Below, piece by piece: positions 1 through 8,151 of a stretch of 64,000 nucleotides of DNA (positions within the stretch are counted from its first letter, which is position 1; each line of letters starts with the position of its first letter). This DNA is from Marinobacter nauticus (GTDB lineage Bacteria; Pseudomonadota; Gammaproteobacteria; Enterobacterales; Shewanellaceae). The position numbers and the translations under genes were made by a program. The stretch spans positions 62,001-126,000 of the forward strand of contig NZ_JAHVJZ010000009.1 in the NCBI RefSeq assembly GCF_019801015.1. Reading direction: 5' to 3'. A model generated the notes under the pieces. It did not search any database. It worked only from the letters and a program-made list of their open reading frames with translations, and had not been told where the DNA came from.

Positions 1-534
1 GGGCAGGTCACTGTCCTGTCCCTGCCACAGCTTGTCGGCGCCGATGAACTCCGGGCCGGAATCGGTGTGCAGCTGGTGCAGGGTGACCTTGTCGAGGCGG
101 GTCACGGATTTGTGGCGGCGCAGCTGTTCGGCTTCCGCTTCGCTCAGGCGCACGGTGGCGGCGTTGAGCACGGTGCCGTATTCGTTTTCAAAGCGCAGGG
201 CGCGGCCCAGGGTTTGGTTGAGATGCTGGCGGGCGGTTTCCCGATCCTGCGCCAGACGGGCCAGGTATTGCTGGCTGGCAGGGGCCTTGACGTTAAGACG
301 GCCGCCGCTCTGGTTCATGGAGTGGATCCCCACGCTTTGCAGGGACTGGGCGGCCACGGCCAGTGGCTCGCCCTGAAAGTGGATAAAGTACAGGTCACTG
401 ATGTCGCGCTGCCGGGCTTTCAGGGTGACGGCGGGCATCACCGGCTCCGGACGGGCCTGATAGGGTAAGGGGCTGTCAGTGGCGGCGGCACCGGTTGAAG
501 CGATCAGGCCGGCCAATAGGGTGAGTCTGAACAC
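1..534 (-). CDS. S8 (subtilisin-like) serine peptidase, N-terminal part; runs off the window
   Basis: The visible 178 residues begin at a GTG with AAGGAG 7 nt upstream. The nearby ATG (539) is in another frame. The N-terminus MFRLTLLAGLIASTGAAA is a signal peptide. The rest resembles an I9-type propeptide, and a stretch reading PEFIGADKLWQGQ is the usual entry into a subtilase catalytic domain. The catalytic domain itself lies outside the window, so activity cannot be judged. It follows the pseudo-subtilase gene on the same strand, but a strong terminator separates them. By family knowledge it would be a secreted protease. Confidence in the family is good; specificity is unknown. Confidence 0.75.
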   Translation of the reverse strand, partial: MFRLTLLAGLIASTGAAATDSPLPYQARPEPVMPAVTLKARQRDISDLYFIHFQGEPLAVAAQSLQSVGIHSMNQSGGRLNVKAPASQQYLARLAQDRETARQHLNQTLGRALRFENEYGTVLNAATVRLSEAEAEQLRRHKSVTRLDKVTLHQLHTDSGPEFIGADKLWQGQDSDLP

Positions 535-560
535 AGCATGACTCCTTCTTGTTATGCAGA

Positions 561-612
561 GAAGAAAAAGGGGGTGCCGGAGGAGGGTTTTACCAGGGCG
601 TTCCGGCACCCC
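561..612 (-). terminator. Intrinsic terminator after the pseudo-subtilase gene
   Basis: The arms GGGGTGCCGGA (571-581) and TCCGGCACCCC (602-612) form a perfect 11-bp stem. On the minus strand it is followed by CTTTTTCTTC. It sits between the 629-4213 gene and the next S8 gene, so the two are probably transcribed at different levels. Confidence 0.8.
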
Positions 613-628
613 AATTCAGGTTTGCGCG

Positions 629-3600
629 TTACTTACGACGACGCAGCATCAGCCAGGCCAGCAGCGGCAGGCCAAAGCCCAGGCTGCCGCTGTCTTCCGG
701 CGCGCCTTCGATGCTCAGGCTCATCGCTTCGCTGGTGCTGTTTTCACCGTCCGTGGCGGTCACGGTGGCGGTGAATTCACCCGCTTCGGTCACGGTACCG
801 GTAACCATCTGGCTGCTGGCGTCGAAGCTCAGGCCGGCAGGCAGCCCATCAACGCTCAGGCTGACCATGTCGCCGTCGGCGTCACTGAACAGGCCGGCCA
901 GAGACACTTCCACCGTGTCGCCCTGGGTGGCGCTGACGCTGGGCATTGCACCCATCAGCACGGGGGCGAGGTCGTTGACGTTGGTGACGTCGACCATCAC
1001 GTCCACTACCGGGGTGATGTCGTTGCCCTGACGAGTCTGCACCTGCAGCACAAAGTTGCTGAGGTTCTCGTAATCCAGCGCGGCGGCGTTGTTGACGGTT
1101 ACCACGCCGTCGACGGAGACGGACACCGGGTTACCGGGGATGGCGGACACCATCTGGAACTCGAACGGGGAGTAGGAATCCTCGTTGTAGGCACCAATGG
1201 CGAAGAAGCCGTTTTTGTCCGCTTCGAGCTGGCCGATGACGGTGCCGGAGGCGGTGTTTTCTTCAACGCTGAAGTGCTGGCCTTCCTTGACGGAGGCCAC
1301 CAGACCCAGCGTCGGCTGGGACTCGGCCCACAGTGACATGTCGCTGTTGAGGCTCATCAGCATAAAGTCCGCCGGGTTACAGCCGTCGCCGCCTCCGATG
1401 CCCACACCGCCACAATTGGCGTCTTTCTGGGCATAGAGCATGGCGCTTTCACCGGGGGCCAGCTCCAGCACCGGGCTCCACTCATCGCCCTCCACACCTT
1501 CAGCGTCGATGCGGTTCATCTTCACTTCGGCGGTGCCGTAGGTGGTCATCTCCACCTCCTGGCCGGTAAACCAGTCAAAGTAGGTGGAGGTGACTTCGCG
1601 GCCCCACTTAGTGGGGTTGTACTGAACGATGGGATCGCCGTAGTCCGGAAAGGCGTCACGGTCGCTGGAGAAGATAAAGCCCATGTGCTGGTCGAAATCT
1701 TCCGGGCTGTCCACCTCGTGGTGATACATGTCTTCCAGACAGAACTGGGCCACTACGTTGCTGCTGCCGGGCGTAAAGTAGGCAGGCAGAGACGCCGTGG
1801 TGTAACGGCCTGTGGGGTTGGACGGGTCGTACGCCACGTTCAGGTTGATGATGGTGGTATAGGGCTGGCCGTTCTCATCCAGAGTGACCCAGCCGTAGCC
1901 GATCCAATCTTCGTCCATCAGGTAGGGGGAGTACTGCACGCCTTTATCCAGCTCGTACATCTCGACGATGCTTTCGGAGTAGAGCTCGAAGTAGAACAGG
2001 GCGTCACCGATTTTATCCATGTGGTTGGAAACGGCGATGTCCATCGGGGCCTGCATGGTGGCGCCCAGCATCATCTTCTTGCCGCTGGTGCACTGCGCCG
2101 CGTCAAATACGCCGCCACCGACAAACTTGAACAGGTTGTTGGTGTCGAGCTTTCCCTCCGGGCGCGCCTTGCGGGCGGCCATGATGGGCATGGCGGCTAC
2201 GGTCAGGTTGTGGCTGCCGTCATTGGTGAAGGACTGCTTGCGGCCTTCGGTCCAGTCCGACCAGGACAGCGGGTGGCTGCTTTCGAAGTACTCTTCGAAG
2301 GTGCCAAAGTTGCGGCGGATGCTGCCTTTGCTGCGGGGCAGTACTGACCAGCCCATTTTCAGTGCGGGCTGCTCTTCGGCGCTGAAGCGCAGGTAGCCGT
2401 TCAGCTCCATCTTTTCCCAGTTATCGATGCCGTAGTCGCCGGTTTTGGTCAGTGCCCACTCCGGCAGGCTGGCGGCGTCGATCTCCATGATCACAGGTAC
2501 GGTCAGGGTGCTGTTGGCCGGCACGGTGACGGATTCGGGGAAGGTCCACTGAATCGCGGAGTTGCCTTCACGGCCTTCGGCCATGTCGACACTCAGGGTG
2601 TAGGTTTGCGCTTCGCTGCTGTAGTTGCGCAGGTTCACCTCTTTGAGCAGACGGGCGTTACCGTCCACTTCCTGATGACCAAACTTCAGGTGCGGCTGGT
2701 TGCTGTCTTTTTCCCAGGCGGCCACCGGGGAGGCCAGGGCGGCTTCCATGTTTTCGACACCGCCACCGATGTGAGTAACGGAGGCGTTCATGCCGCTATC
2801 ACCGCGTTGGACGTTGCTGTCGGCGGTGTTGGTCAGCAGGGCTTTCACTTCCAGGTTGGAGAGCGTCGGACGCTGGCCTTTGACGATGGCGGCTGCAGCG
2901 GCCACACGAGCCACGGAGAGGTCAAAGTGGCTCAGGACATCCCAGCCGTCACCAGAACCGGCTACGGCCACGTCGATGTCGCTGGCGTAGCTGACCAGAT
3001 CCGGCTTGATGGTGCGGGTGCCTCGTACCGGGCCGTGAGGCGACCAGTCGGAAGTCTGGTACTGGCCTTCACCGGAGGACTCGATGCCACCGACGGCAAG
3101 GGAGTCGTCCGCCGCGGCCATCCAGGCCACGTTGAACTTGGACGGGTACTCACCGAAGGCGCCGGCAGTGGTCACCACCAGGGTGCCTTTGGCGGAGGCG
3201 GCTTTCACCATTTCGATGTCCAGTGAGGAGGGCGAGCCCTGGCCGTCACGGGGGTCGTTATAGGCGGCAAAGTGGAAGCCGTAGATGTTGTGGTCCACCA
3301 GGATGATGTCGGCACCCGCTTCCACCGCGTGCTCCATGGCGGCGGCCATGGAGGTGATGGAGGGCAGGCTCATCTGCATGCCGTTGCCGTAGGGGTCGGA
3401 GATGCCGGCCATCTTGTAGGCCATCAGCTGAGCGCCCGGCGCCAGCTGGCGCACCACGGAGGCCAGGGCAGTACCACGGCCGCTGGGGAACACCCAGCCG
3501 TTCCAGTGCTCGTACGGAGCGCCGTTGTCGATGGGGTTGAGGTCTTCGCCCCAGCCGGCTTCGGAGGCGAAATCGCGGCCGGACACCACCACGTCGGTGG

Positions 3601-4213
3601 GGAAGCCTTCGTACTCGGTCATGGCATTGGCCATGGCGTTTTCATAGCTTTCGGCGCTGCCGTCACCGCCGAGGTCTTTGTGGGTGTAGTCGATGCCGGT
3701 AGACAGGATGGCCACCTTGATGCCGGCACCGGCGTTTTCATCGGCGCTCAGGGCCGGGGCCGCAGCGCTGATCGCTTTGCTGGCCTGCTCAACCACCTGT
3801 TGCTCAGACAGCTTATGGGCCGCAGGCTGCGCTTCGAAGCGCGGCGCGTAGGCGTAGATGCCGGCGACGTCAGCGTGGTTCTCCAGAGCCCTGGCGGCGT
3901 CGGCGCTCAGGCGCAGGTGCAGGGAGTTGGTCAGACGGGTGGAACTGGCCACCACCTGCATGCCGCCGTCCAGAGTGCGGGCCTGGGCAATCAGACGATC
4001 CTGAGCGGCTTGAGCGGCAGACTCGCTGCCACCGGTGTGCCAGGCGCCTTTGGTTTTCAGCACCACCACGTATTGGCTGTGCTGCGCCTGTTGCGCCTCG
4101 GACACCTGCTGCAACTTGGCGTCGGATTGCGGCGCGGCCATGACCGCAGCCGGGGTAACGGCCAGGCCGACACAAAGTGCCAGTCTGGAGAGAGTAAAGC
4201 GGTTCTGATTCAT
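629..4213 (-). CDS. Subtilase-family (S8) secreted protein with degenerate catalytic site, cadherin-like repeats and GlyGly-CTERM-like tail
   Basis: 1194 aa from the ATG at 4213, which has a GAAGGA ribosome site; the frame is open further upstream without a good start. Residues 1-27 are a signal peptide, about 48-125 an I9-like propeptide, and about 160-450 a subtilase fold. A cadherin-like repeat and a second Ig/cadherin-like repeat follow near the C-terminus. The tail (GSLGFGLPLLAW, then RRRK) fits GlyGly-CTERM sorting, i.e. rhombosortase-processed surface or secreted proteins. All catalytic positions look lost by alignment to subtilase motifs: Asp is S171 (ILSTGID), His is R246 (SGRGTA), oxyanion Asn is A352 (TTAGA), Ser is D431 (HFDLSVARVA). 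The fold motifs around them remain, so it reads as a maintained pseudoenzyme (inference), perhaps a binding, inhibitory or chaperone-like partner of the adjacent S8 protease. Confidence 0.85.
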   Translation of the reverse strand: MNQNRFTLSRLALCVGLAVTPAAVMAAPQSDAKLQQVSEAQQAQHSQYVVVLKTKGAWHTGGSESAAQAAQDRLIAQARTLDGGMQVVASSTRLTNSLHLRLSADAARALENHADVAGIYAYAPRFEAQPAAHKLSEQQVVEQASKAISAAAPALSADENAGAGIKVAILSTGIDYTHKDLGGDGSAESYENAMANAMTEYEGFPTDVVVSGRDFASEAGWGEDLNPIDNGAPYEHWNGWVFPSGRGTALASVVRQLAPGAQLMAYKMAGISDPYGNGMQMSLPSITSMAAAMEHAVEAGADIILVDHNIYGFHFAAYNDPRDGQGSPSSLDIEMVKAASAKGTLVVTTAGAFGEYPSKFNVAWMAAADDSLAVGGIESSGEGQYQTSDWSPHGPVRGTRTIKPDLVSYASDIDVAVAGSGDGWDVLSHFDLSVARVAAAAAIVKGQRPTLSNLEVKALLTNTADSNVQRGDSGMNASVTHIGGGVENMEAALASPVAAWEKDSNQPHLKFGHQEVDGNARLLKEVNLRNYSSEAQTYTLSVDMAEGREGNSAIQWTFPESVTVPANSTLTVPVIMEIDAASLPEWALTKTGDYGIDNWEKMELNGYLRFSAEEQPALKMGWSVLPRSKGSIRRNFGTFEEYFESSHPLSWSDWTEGRKQSFTNDGSHNLTVAAMPIMAARKARPEGKLDTNNLFKFVGGGVFDAAQCTSGKKMMLGATMQAPMDIAVSNHMDKIGDALFYFELYSESIVEMYELDKGVQYSPYLMDEDWIGYGWVTLDENGQPYTTIINLNVAYDPSNPTGRYTTASLPAYFTPGSSNVVAQFCLEDMYHHEVDSPEDFDQHMGFIFSSDRDAFPDYGDPIVQYNPTKWGREVTSTYFDWFTGQEVEMTTYGTAEVKMNRIDAEGVEGDEWSPVLELAPGESAMLYAQKDANCGGVGIGGGDGCNPADFMLMSLNSDMSLWAESQPTLGLVASVKEGQHFSVEENTASGTVIGQLEADKNGFFAIGAYNEDSYSPFEFQMVSAIPGNPVSVSVDGVVTVNNAAALDYENLSNFVLQVQTRQGNDITPVVDVMVDVTNVNDLAPVLMGAMPSVSATQGDTVEVSLAGLFSDADGDMVSLSVDGLPAGLSFDASSQMVTGTVTEAGEFTATVTATDGENSTSEAMSLSIEGAPEDSGSLGFGLPLLAWLMLRRRK

Positions 4214-4556
4214 CCCTAGTTTCCTTCTCGGTTGGTTCCGATGGCGCAGGTTCTTATTGCTTTGGGCGCCTTTGCATTTGTCGTCGGGACCGATGTGACA
4301 CCGGCCTGTCACGTTGATAACCAAGGGAAGCGTCATGGGGGAAGGTCAGGCGGGTCATGTTGCCCTCCTGTTATTGTCATTTTTTTATCATTTCCAATTT
4401 AATCAATAACTTGGGTATTGAATTTTTGTGACCAAATGGGTGGATTCTGAGCAGAAAACCGCGGTTTGGAGGGGGTTCAGATTTGACATCAGCCCACCTA
4501 AATGGGTATTCGTGAAAGACATAACAAGAACGATTCAGCTCAGAGGAACCGAGCGA
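4214..4556. other. Divergent intergenic region between pseudo-subtilase and CadC-like regulator
   Basis: 343 bp with an AT-rich core around 4380-4430. No gene is seen. Open frames from both flanking genes extend into it without convincing ribosome sites. It should carry the divergent promoters, but no clean -35/-10 pair or operator could be assigned. Confidence 0.5.
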
Positions 4557-6632
4557 ATGGACACCAGGGAGTATCAGGTCGGTGGTTGGCGAGTTGTCCC
4601 GAAGGAACTCCGATTAACCCGTGAGCAAAACGGGGAAGTGCAGGCGGAAACCCTGCCGAAAAAGGTGTTTGATGTTCTGCTTCAGCTGATTCAGGCGCCG
4701 GGCCACAGCGTCAGCCGGGACACCCTTGTGGAGACGGTCTGGCAGGGCAATGCGGCGGTGGGCAATCGCGGCATCACTAACGCCATCTACCAGTTGCGCA
4801 AGCTGCTGGCGGAGGGAGATCAGGAGGTGATCCGCACCATCGCCAAAACCGGCTATCAGCTGTTGTTGCCGGTGGAGACCATTGAGACGGCACCGGAGCC
4901 GCCGCCCTACGAGCAAAACGGCTTTTTCAGCCATCGCTGGGGGCTGATCAGTGGGCTGGCGATTGCGCTGTTGGTGGGGTTGTCCTGGTCATGGCCGCGC
5001 ACGCCGAAGCCGCCGGCCAGTTACGGCAAACCGACGCCGCTGACCTACCTGGAAGGGGTGGAGGAAACCCCGGCGCTGTCGCCGGACGGCCGTTATCTCG
5101 CCTTTATGTGGGAGCGCTACAACGAGCCGGGGCGCATCTTTATTCAGGACCTGAGCCGACCCGACGCGTCCCTGCGTCAAATCAGTTTCAGCAACGACAA
5201 CGAATCCAACCCCAGTTGGTCGCCGGATGGCAGCCAGCTGGCGTTTCAGCGGGTGGACGATGCCGGGCGTTGCGACGTCTGGATTAAGACCCTGGAGACG
5301 CTGGAGGAGCACCGCATCACCAGCTGCGTGCAGGAGCGGTTCCACCGGGCGCTGGATTGGTCGCCCTCCGGGCGCTTCCTGGCGGTGATCGACAAGGTGC
5401 CGCAGCAGGAGCACAGCGCGGTTTTCCTCTACGACCTCACCACTCACGAGCGACGCCAACTGACCCGCCCGGAGCAGGGCCAGCGCGACAATCAGCTGGC
5501 CTGGGCCCACAACAGCGATACGCTGGCGTTTATCCGTTACCAGGGGGCGTACTGGGCCGAGTTGTACACCACCGACATTGACGGCGGCATCACTCAGCAA
5601 ACCAACGACCGCGCTTCCATCCACGGCCTGAGCTGGAGCCGGGACGACGCGACGCTGGTGTTCAACTCCATGCGCGACGGCGGCCACAGCCTGTGGCAGA
5701 TCGCCCTGGAAGACGGCAACCTGCAACCGATGCACCGGGACCTGACCCCCTTTAACATCGAAGCGCTGCCCGAGCCGGGCCACTACGCCTACGTGCGCCA
5801 CGCGTCACTGGAGTATCTTCAGGTGTGGCAGGGGGAGAGCGAGCACCGGATTGAGTCGGCAGGGCGGGACCTCTACGGCACCCTGTCGCCCGATGGCGAG
5901 CGGATGGCGTTTTTGTCCAACCGTTCCGGCCGGTTTGAGATTTGGCTGGCGCGCCGGGATGGCCGCTCCGCCCGGGCGCTGAGCCATAACGAGGGCTCAA
6001 TGGAGCTGCCGGCGTGGTCACCGGACAGCGAGAAGCTGGTGGCCCCCATCATCTCCACCGAGGAGGGGGAAGAGACCCGACTGGTGCTGTTCGACCTGAC
6101 CCACAACCGGCGTCAGGTGCTGCTGCAGGACAAGCATCAGTACCGCAACCCCCAGTGGCTGGCGGACGGCAATAGCCTGCTGGTGGCCAGCAACCGCAGC
6201 GGCAGCTGGCAGATCTGGCAGCTGGACCTGGCCAGCGGCCACCTGACCCAACGCACCGAAAATGGCGGCATCTTTGCCCGTCAGGATGCGCAGGGCGTGC
6301 TCTACTTTACCCGCCCCAATGTACCGGGGCTGTGGCGCAAGCAGGGCGACGGCACCAGTGAAGTGCTGATTGAGGAGCTGTCCACCGATGACTGGGGCAA
6401 TTGGGCCCTGAATGAAACCGGAGTGGTGTATCTGCACCGGGCGGTGGATGTGGATGAGCTGGTGGTGTGGGCCGACGGTGAGCGCCGGGTGCAGCAGGAG
6501 TTTGAGCGTGGCAGTATTAAGATCCACCGCAGTCTCTCGCTCGACCAGAACGGCCATCTGCTGCTGACCCGACTGGGCAAACGGGAAGCGAACATCGTCA
6601 CCATCGCCCCCCGGGCGGCGAACGGGGCTTAA
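4557..6632 (+). CDS. CadC/ToxR-like transmembrane regulator with periplasmic TolB/WD40-like propeller
   Basis: 691 aa from the ATG at 4557, preceded by AGAGGAA; the frame is open 43 codons further upstream without a better start. Residues about 5-105 form an OmpR/CadC-type winged helix (VFDVLLQLIQAPGHSVSRDTL, then TIAKTGYQLLLPV). A single membrane segment follows at about 127-147 (GLISGLAIALLVGL). The remaining 530 residues contain repeated SPDGRYLAF, SPDGSQLAF and SPDGERMAFL blades of a TolB-like beta-propeller, expected in the periplasm. The family binds DNA while membrane-anchored and senses an outside signal. It is divergent to the two S8 genes, so they are plausible targets (inference). 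Its stop overlaps the end of the convergent VOC gene. Confidence 0.85.
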   Translation: MDTREYQVGGWRVVPKELRLTREQNGEVQAETLPKKVFDVLLQLIQAPGHSVSRDTLVETVWQGNAAVGNRGITNAIYQLRKLLAEGDQEVIRTIAKTGYQLLLPVETIETAPEPPPYEQNGFFSHRWGLISGLAIALLVGLSWSWPRTPKPPASYGKPTPLTYLEGVEETPALSPDGRYLAFMWERYNEPGRIFIQDLSRPDASLRQISFSNDNESNPSWSPDGSQLAFQRVDDAGRCDVWIKTLETLEEHRITSCVQERFHRALDWSPSGRFLAVIDKVPQQEHSAVFLYDLTTHERRQLTRPEQGQRDNQLAWAHNSDTLAFIRYQGAYWAELYTTDIDGGITQQTNDRASIHGLSWSRDDATLVFNSMRDGGHSLWQIALEDGNLQPMHRDLTPFNIEALPEPGHYAYVRHASLEYLQVWQGESEHRIESAGRDLYGTLSPDGERMAFLSNRSGRFEIWLARRDGRSARALSHNEGSMELPAWSPDSEKLVAPIISTEEGEETRLVLFDLTHNRRQVLLQDKHQYRNPQWLADGNSLLVASNRSGSWQIWQLDLASGHLTQRTENGGIFARQDAQGVLYFTRPNVPGLWRKQGDGTSEVLIEELSTDDWGNWALNETGVVYLHRAVDVDELVVWADGERRVQQEFERGSIKIHRSLSLDQNGHLLLTRLGKREANIVTIAPRAANGA

Positions 6633-7054
6633 CTCTCCCGTTCGCCCTGCCAGGTGGCGAAGCTCCAGCGGTAGCCGTCGAGGTCCAGCGCGGTGTAGAT
6701 GCGGTCGCCCCAGAACATGTCGCTGACCGGCTGCATAATGGCCGCGCCCGCTTCCTGCGCCTGCTCGAAGTGGGCGTCCACATCCGGGCAGTAGAGATAG
6801 AGCCCCATGCCCTGATCGTGATTGCTGCTGGCGGGGCTGCGTGCCTCGCTGCCAAACGCCCCTTCACGGCCCAGCATGATGCGGGCGTCGGCGAAGGTCA
6901 TCTCCGCATGGATCACCACTTCGTCCTCCACCATCGGCTCGCCGGTGCGCTCAAAGCCGAAGGCGGTTTGCAGGAAATCCATCGCCTGGCTGACGTTTTT
7001 CACCATCAGATAGGGCATCAGAGTGGGCACATCGTCGGGTTTGTAGTGGCTCAT
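6629..7054 (-). CDS. VOC-fold (glyoxalase/PhnB-like) protein
   Basis: 141 aa starting MSHYKPDDV; an ATG three codons upstream is possible. The pattern of a glyoxalase/bleomycin-resistance fold is clear: LMPYLMVKNVSQAMDFLQTAF at the start, a central IHAEMTFADARIMLG, and a C-terminal YTALDLDGYRWSFATW. These proteins are usually metal-dependent lyases, isomerases or dioxygenases, or small-molecule binders. The substrate cannot be told. It lies about 30 bp downstream of the peroxiredoxin-like gene on the same strand, so they may be co-transcribed, and it converges on the CadC-like gene with a 4-bp overlap. Confidence 0.75.
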   Translation of the reverse strand: MSHYKPDDVPTLMPYLMVKNVSQAMDFLQTAFGFERTGEPMVEDEVVIHAEMTFADARIMLGREGAFGSEARSPASSNHDQGMGLYLYCPDVDAHFEQAQEAGAAIMQPVSDMFWGDRIYTALDLDGYRWSFATWQGERES

Positions 7055-7095
7055 AAAGACCATCCGGCAGCATCAGTAACTCAAGGCATAGACCC

Positions 7096-7743
7096 TTACT
7101 GCGCCAGCATCAAGCGGGCGGCGGTGAGCAGCAGTTGGGGATGCACCCGCACCCGGAAGTTGGGGTTCACATAGGAAAACTGCACCCGGCCCTCGGCGTC
7201 CAGCAGATACGCGGCGGGCACAGGCAGGATCACCCGTTGCTGCTCGTCCACTTTAAGGCGGTCACCCATCTTGCCCTGGTAGCGGCTGGCGGTGGGGACA
7301 TCCAGCGCGTAAGCCAGGCCGAACGCCTGCATCGCTTTCAGGTTACGGTCGGACAGCAAATGATAGCTGCCGCGACCCTCGCCCTCTTTCAGGCGTTCCG
7401 GCGGCTCCGGCGACAGCGCCAATACCTGCACGCCGAGGTTATCCAGCTCCGCTTCAATCTCCTGCAGACCGGCCAACTGGGCGTTGCAGTAGGGGCACCA
7501 GCCGCCGCGATAGAACAGCACCAGCGTCGGCTTGCCCTTAGTGAGGGCGGTAAAGGAGAGGGTTTTGCCGTTGCTGTCCTGCACCTGGGCATCCGGCACC
7601 ATCAACCCGTTGAGCAGCGGGCGCACCAACTCCGGCGCAGAGGCAATCTCCGCCTGAATCTGGGTCTGAGTTTGGGCCTGAGCGGGAAACAGGACAGCGA
7701 AAAGGGTGAATACGAGGGCGCAAAGCCACGTCCGTGTTGTCAT
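7096..7743 (-). CDS. Exported peroxiredoxin-like (AhpC/TSA, thioredoxin-fold) protein
   Basis: 215 aa from MTTRTWLCALV; AAGGA lies 7 nt upstream, which favours this ATG over the one five codons earlier. There is a signal peptide ending near AQA. The thioredoxin-fold core LVLFYRGGWCPYCNAQL has a CxxC typical of the AhpC/TSA redoxin group, followed by VLALSPEPPE and a C-terminal LLDAEGRVQFSYVNPNF. It should act in the periplasm as a thiol peroxidase or thiol-disulfide oxidoreductase. The glutamine/threonine-rich stretch after the signal peptide (QTQTQIQ) is probably a linker. Confidence 0.8.
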   Translation of the reverse strand: MTTRTWLCALVFTLFAVLFPAQAQTQTQIQAEIASAPELVRPLLNGLMVPDAQVQDSNGKTLSFTALTKGKPTLVLFYRGGWCPYCNAQLAGLQEIEAELDNLGVQVLALSPEPPERLKEGEGRGSYHLLSDRNLKAMQAFGLAYALDVPTASRYQGKMGDRLKVDEQQRVILPVPAAYLLDAEGRVQFSYVNPNFRVRVHPQLLLTAARLMLAQ

Positions 7744-7855
7744 GGTGGGGTCCTTCAATGGGATGGAGACCCAAAAGACCGAACCGCCGCTGGAACGCTT
7801 TCACTCAACGCGCTGATAAATTGAGCAAATGGAAAAGCTGAGCGGGGGCAGACGG

Positions 7856-7884
7856 ATGACACCGGAGAGGGGCTTGAGTATACT
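7856..7884 (+). promoter_or_regulatory. Sigma70-type promoter of tRNA-Ile2
   Basis: ATGACA (7856-7861, 5/6 to TTGACA) and TATACT (7879-7884, 5/6 to TATAAT) are separated by exactly 17 bp. The tRNA starts about 45 nt downstream. The following CCCATGCCG is GC-rich, as in stringently controlled stable-RNA promoters. Confidence 0.7.
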
Positions 7885-7928
7885 CCCATGCCGTACCGGT
7901 GCCGACGCTCGTCGCACCATCAAAATAT

Positions 7929-8005
7929 GGCCCCTTAGCTCAGTTGGTTAGAGCAGGCGACTCATAATCGCTTGGTCGTGGGTTCAAGTCCCCCAGGGGC
8001 CACCA
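7929..8005 (+). tRNA. ileX: tRNA-Ile2 (CAU anticodon, lysidine type)
   Basis: 77 nt including encoded CCA. The acceptor arms GGCCCCT and AGGGGCC pair perfectly. The anticodon loop CUCAUAA carries CAU. The body closely matches E. coli ileX/ileY rather than elongator or initiator tRNA-Met, so TilS would modify C34 to lysidine to read AUA. The T stem GUGGG/CCCCC has one U-C mismatch. The gene's 3' end is the left attachment site of the island, so this half may have been supplied by the inserted element. Confidence 0.92.
7984..8005 (+). repeat. attL: tRNA 3' end, copy 1 of the island direct repeat
   Basis: The last 22 nt of tRNA-Ile2 recur at 32887-32908 in the same orientation with a single G/A difference in the acceptor stem. 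This is the classic footprint of site-specific integration into a tRNA gene. Confidence 0.85.
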
Positions 8006-8016
8006 TATATACGAAG

Positions 8017-8048
8017 GGTTAGCGCCGTAGTAGGCACTAACCTTTTTT
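8017..8048 (+). terminator. Intrinsic terminator just after tRNA-Ile2 (island-supplied)
   Basis: GGTTAGCGCC and GGCACTAACC pair as a 10-bp stem with one mismatch, followed by TTTTTT. It lies inside the island, 12 nt after the tRNA CCA, so it replaces the native terminator now at 32917. Confidence 0.8.
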
Positions 8049-8115
8049 GTTGCCTGAAATCCGGTGTAGCATATATGTAGCAGATTGACGGGGAGCTACC
8101 TTAGCTGCTTGGGAA

Positions 8116-8144
8116 ATAAAGCGCCTTTTAGTAAAGCGCTTTAT
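8116..8144 (-). terminator. Probable terminator after the 858-aa ATPase gene
   Basis: ATAAAGCGC (8116-8124) and GCGCTTTAT (8136-8144) are perfect inverted repeats just beyond the stop codon at 8152. On the minus strand the stem is followed only by a short TTTCC, so efficiency is uncertain. Confidence 0.5.
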
Positions 8145-8151
8145 CATTGCT

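Noticed and set aside
7929-8005. Assignment as elongator tRNA-Met because of the CAU anticodon
   Set aside because: The body and acceptor stem match the E. coli ileX/ileY type, not metT or initiator tRNA.
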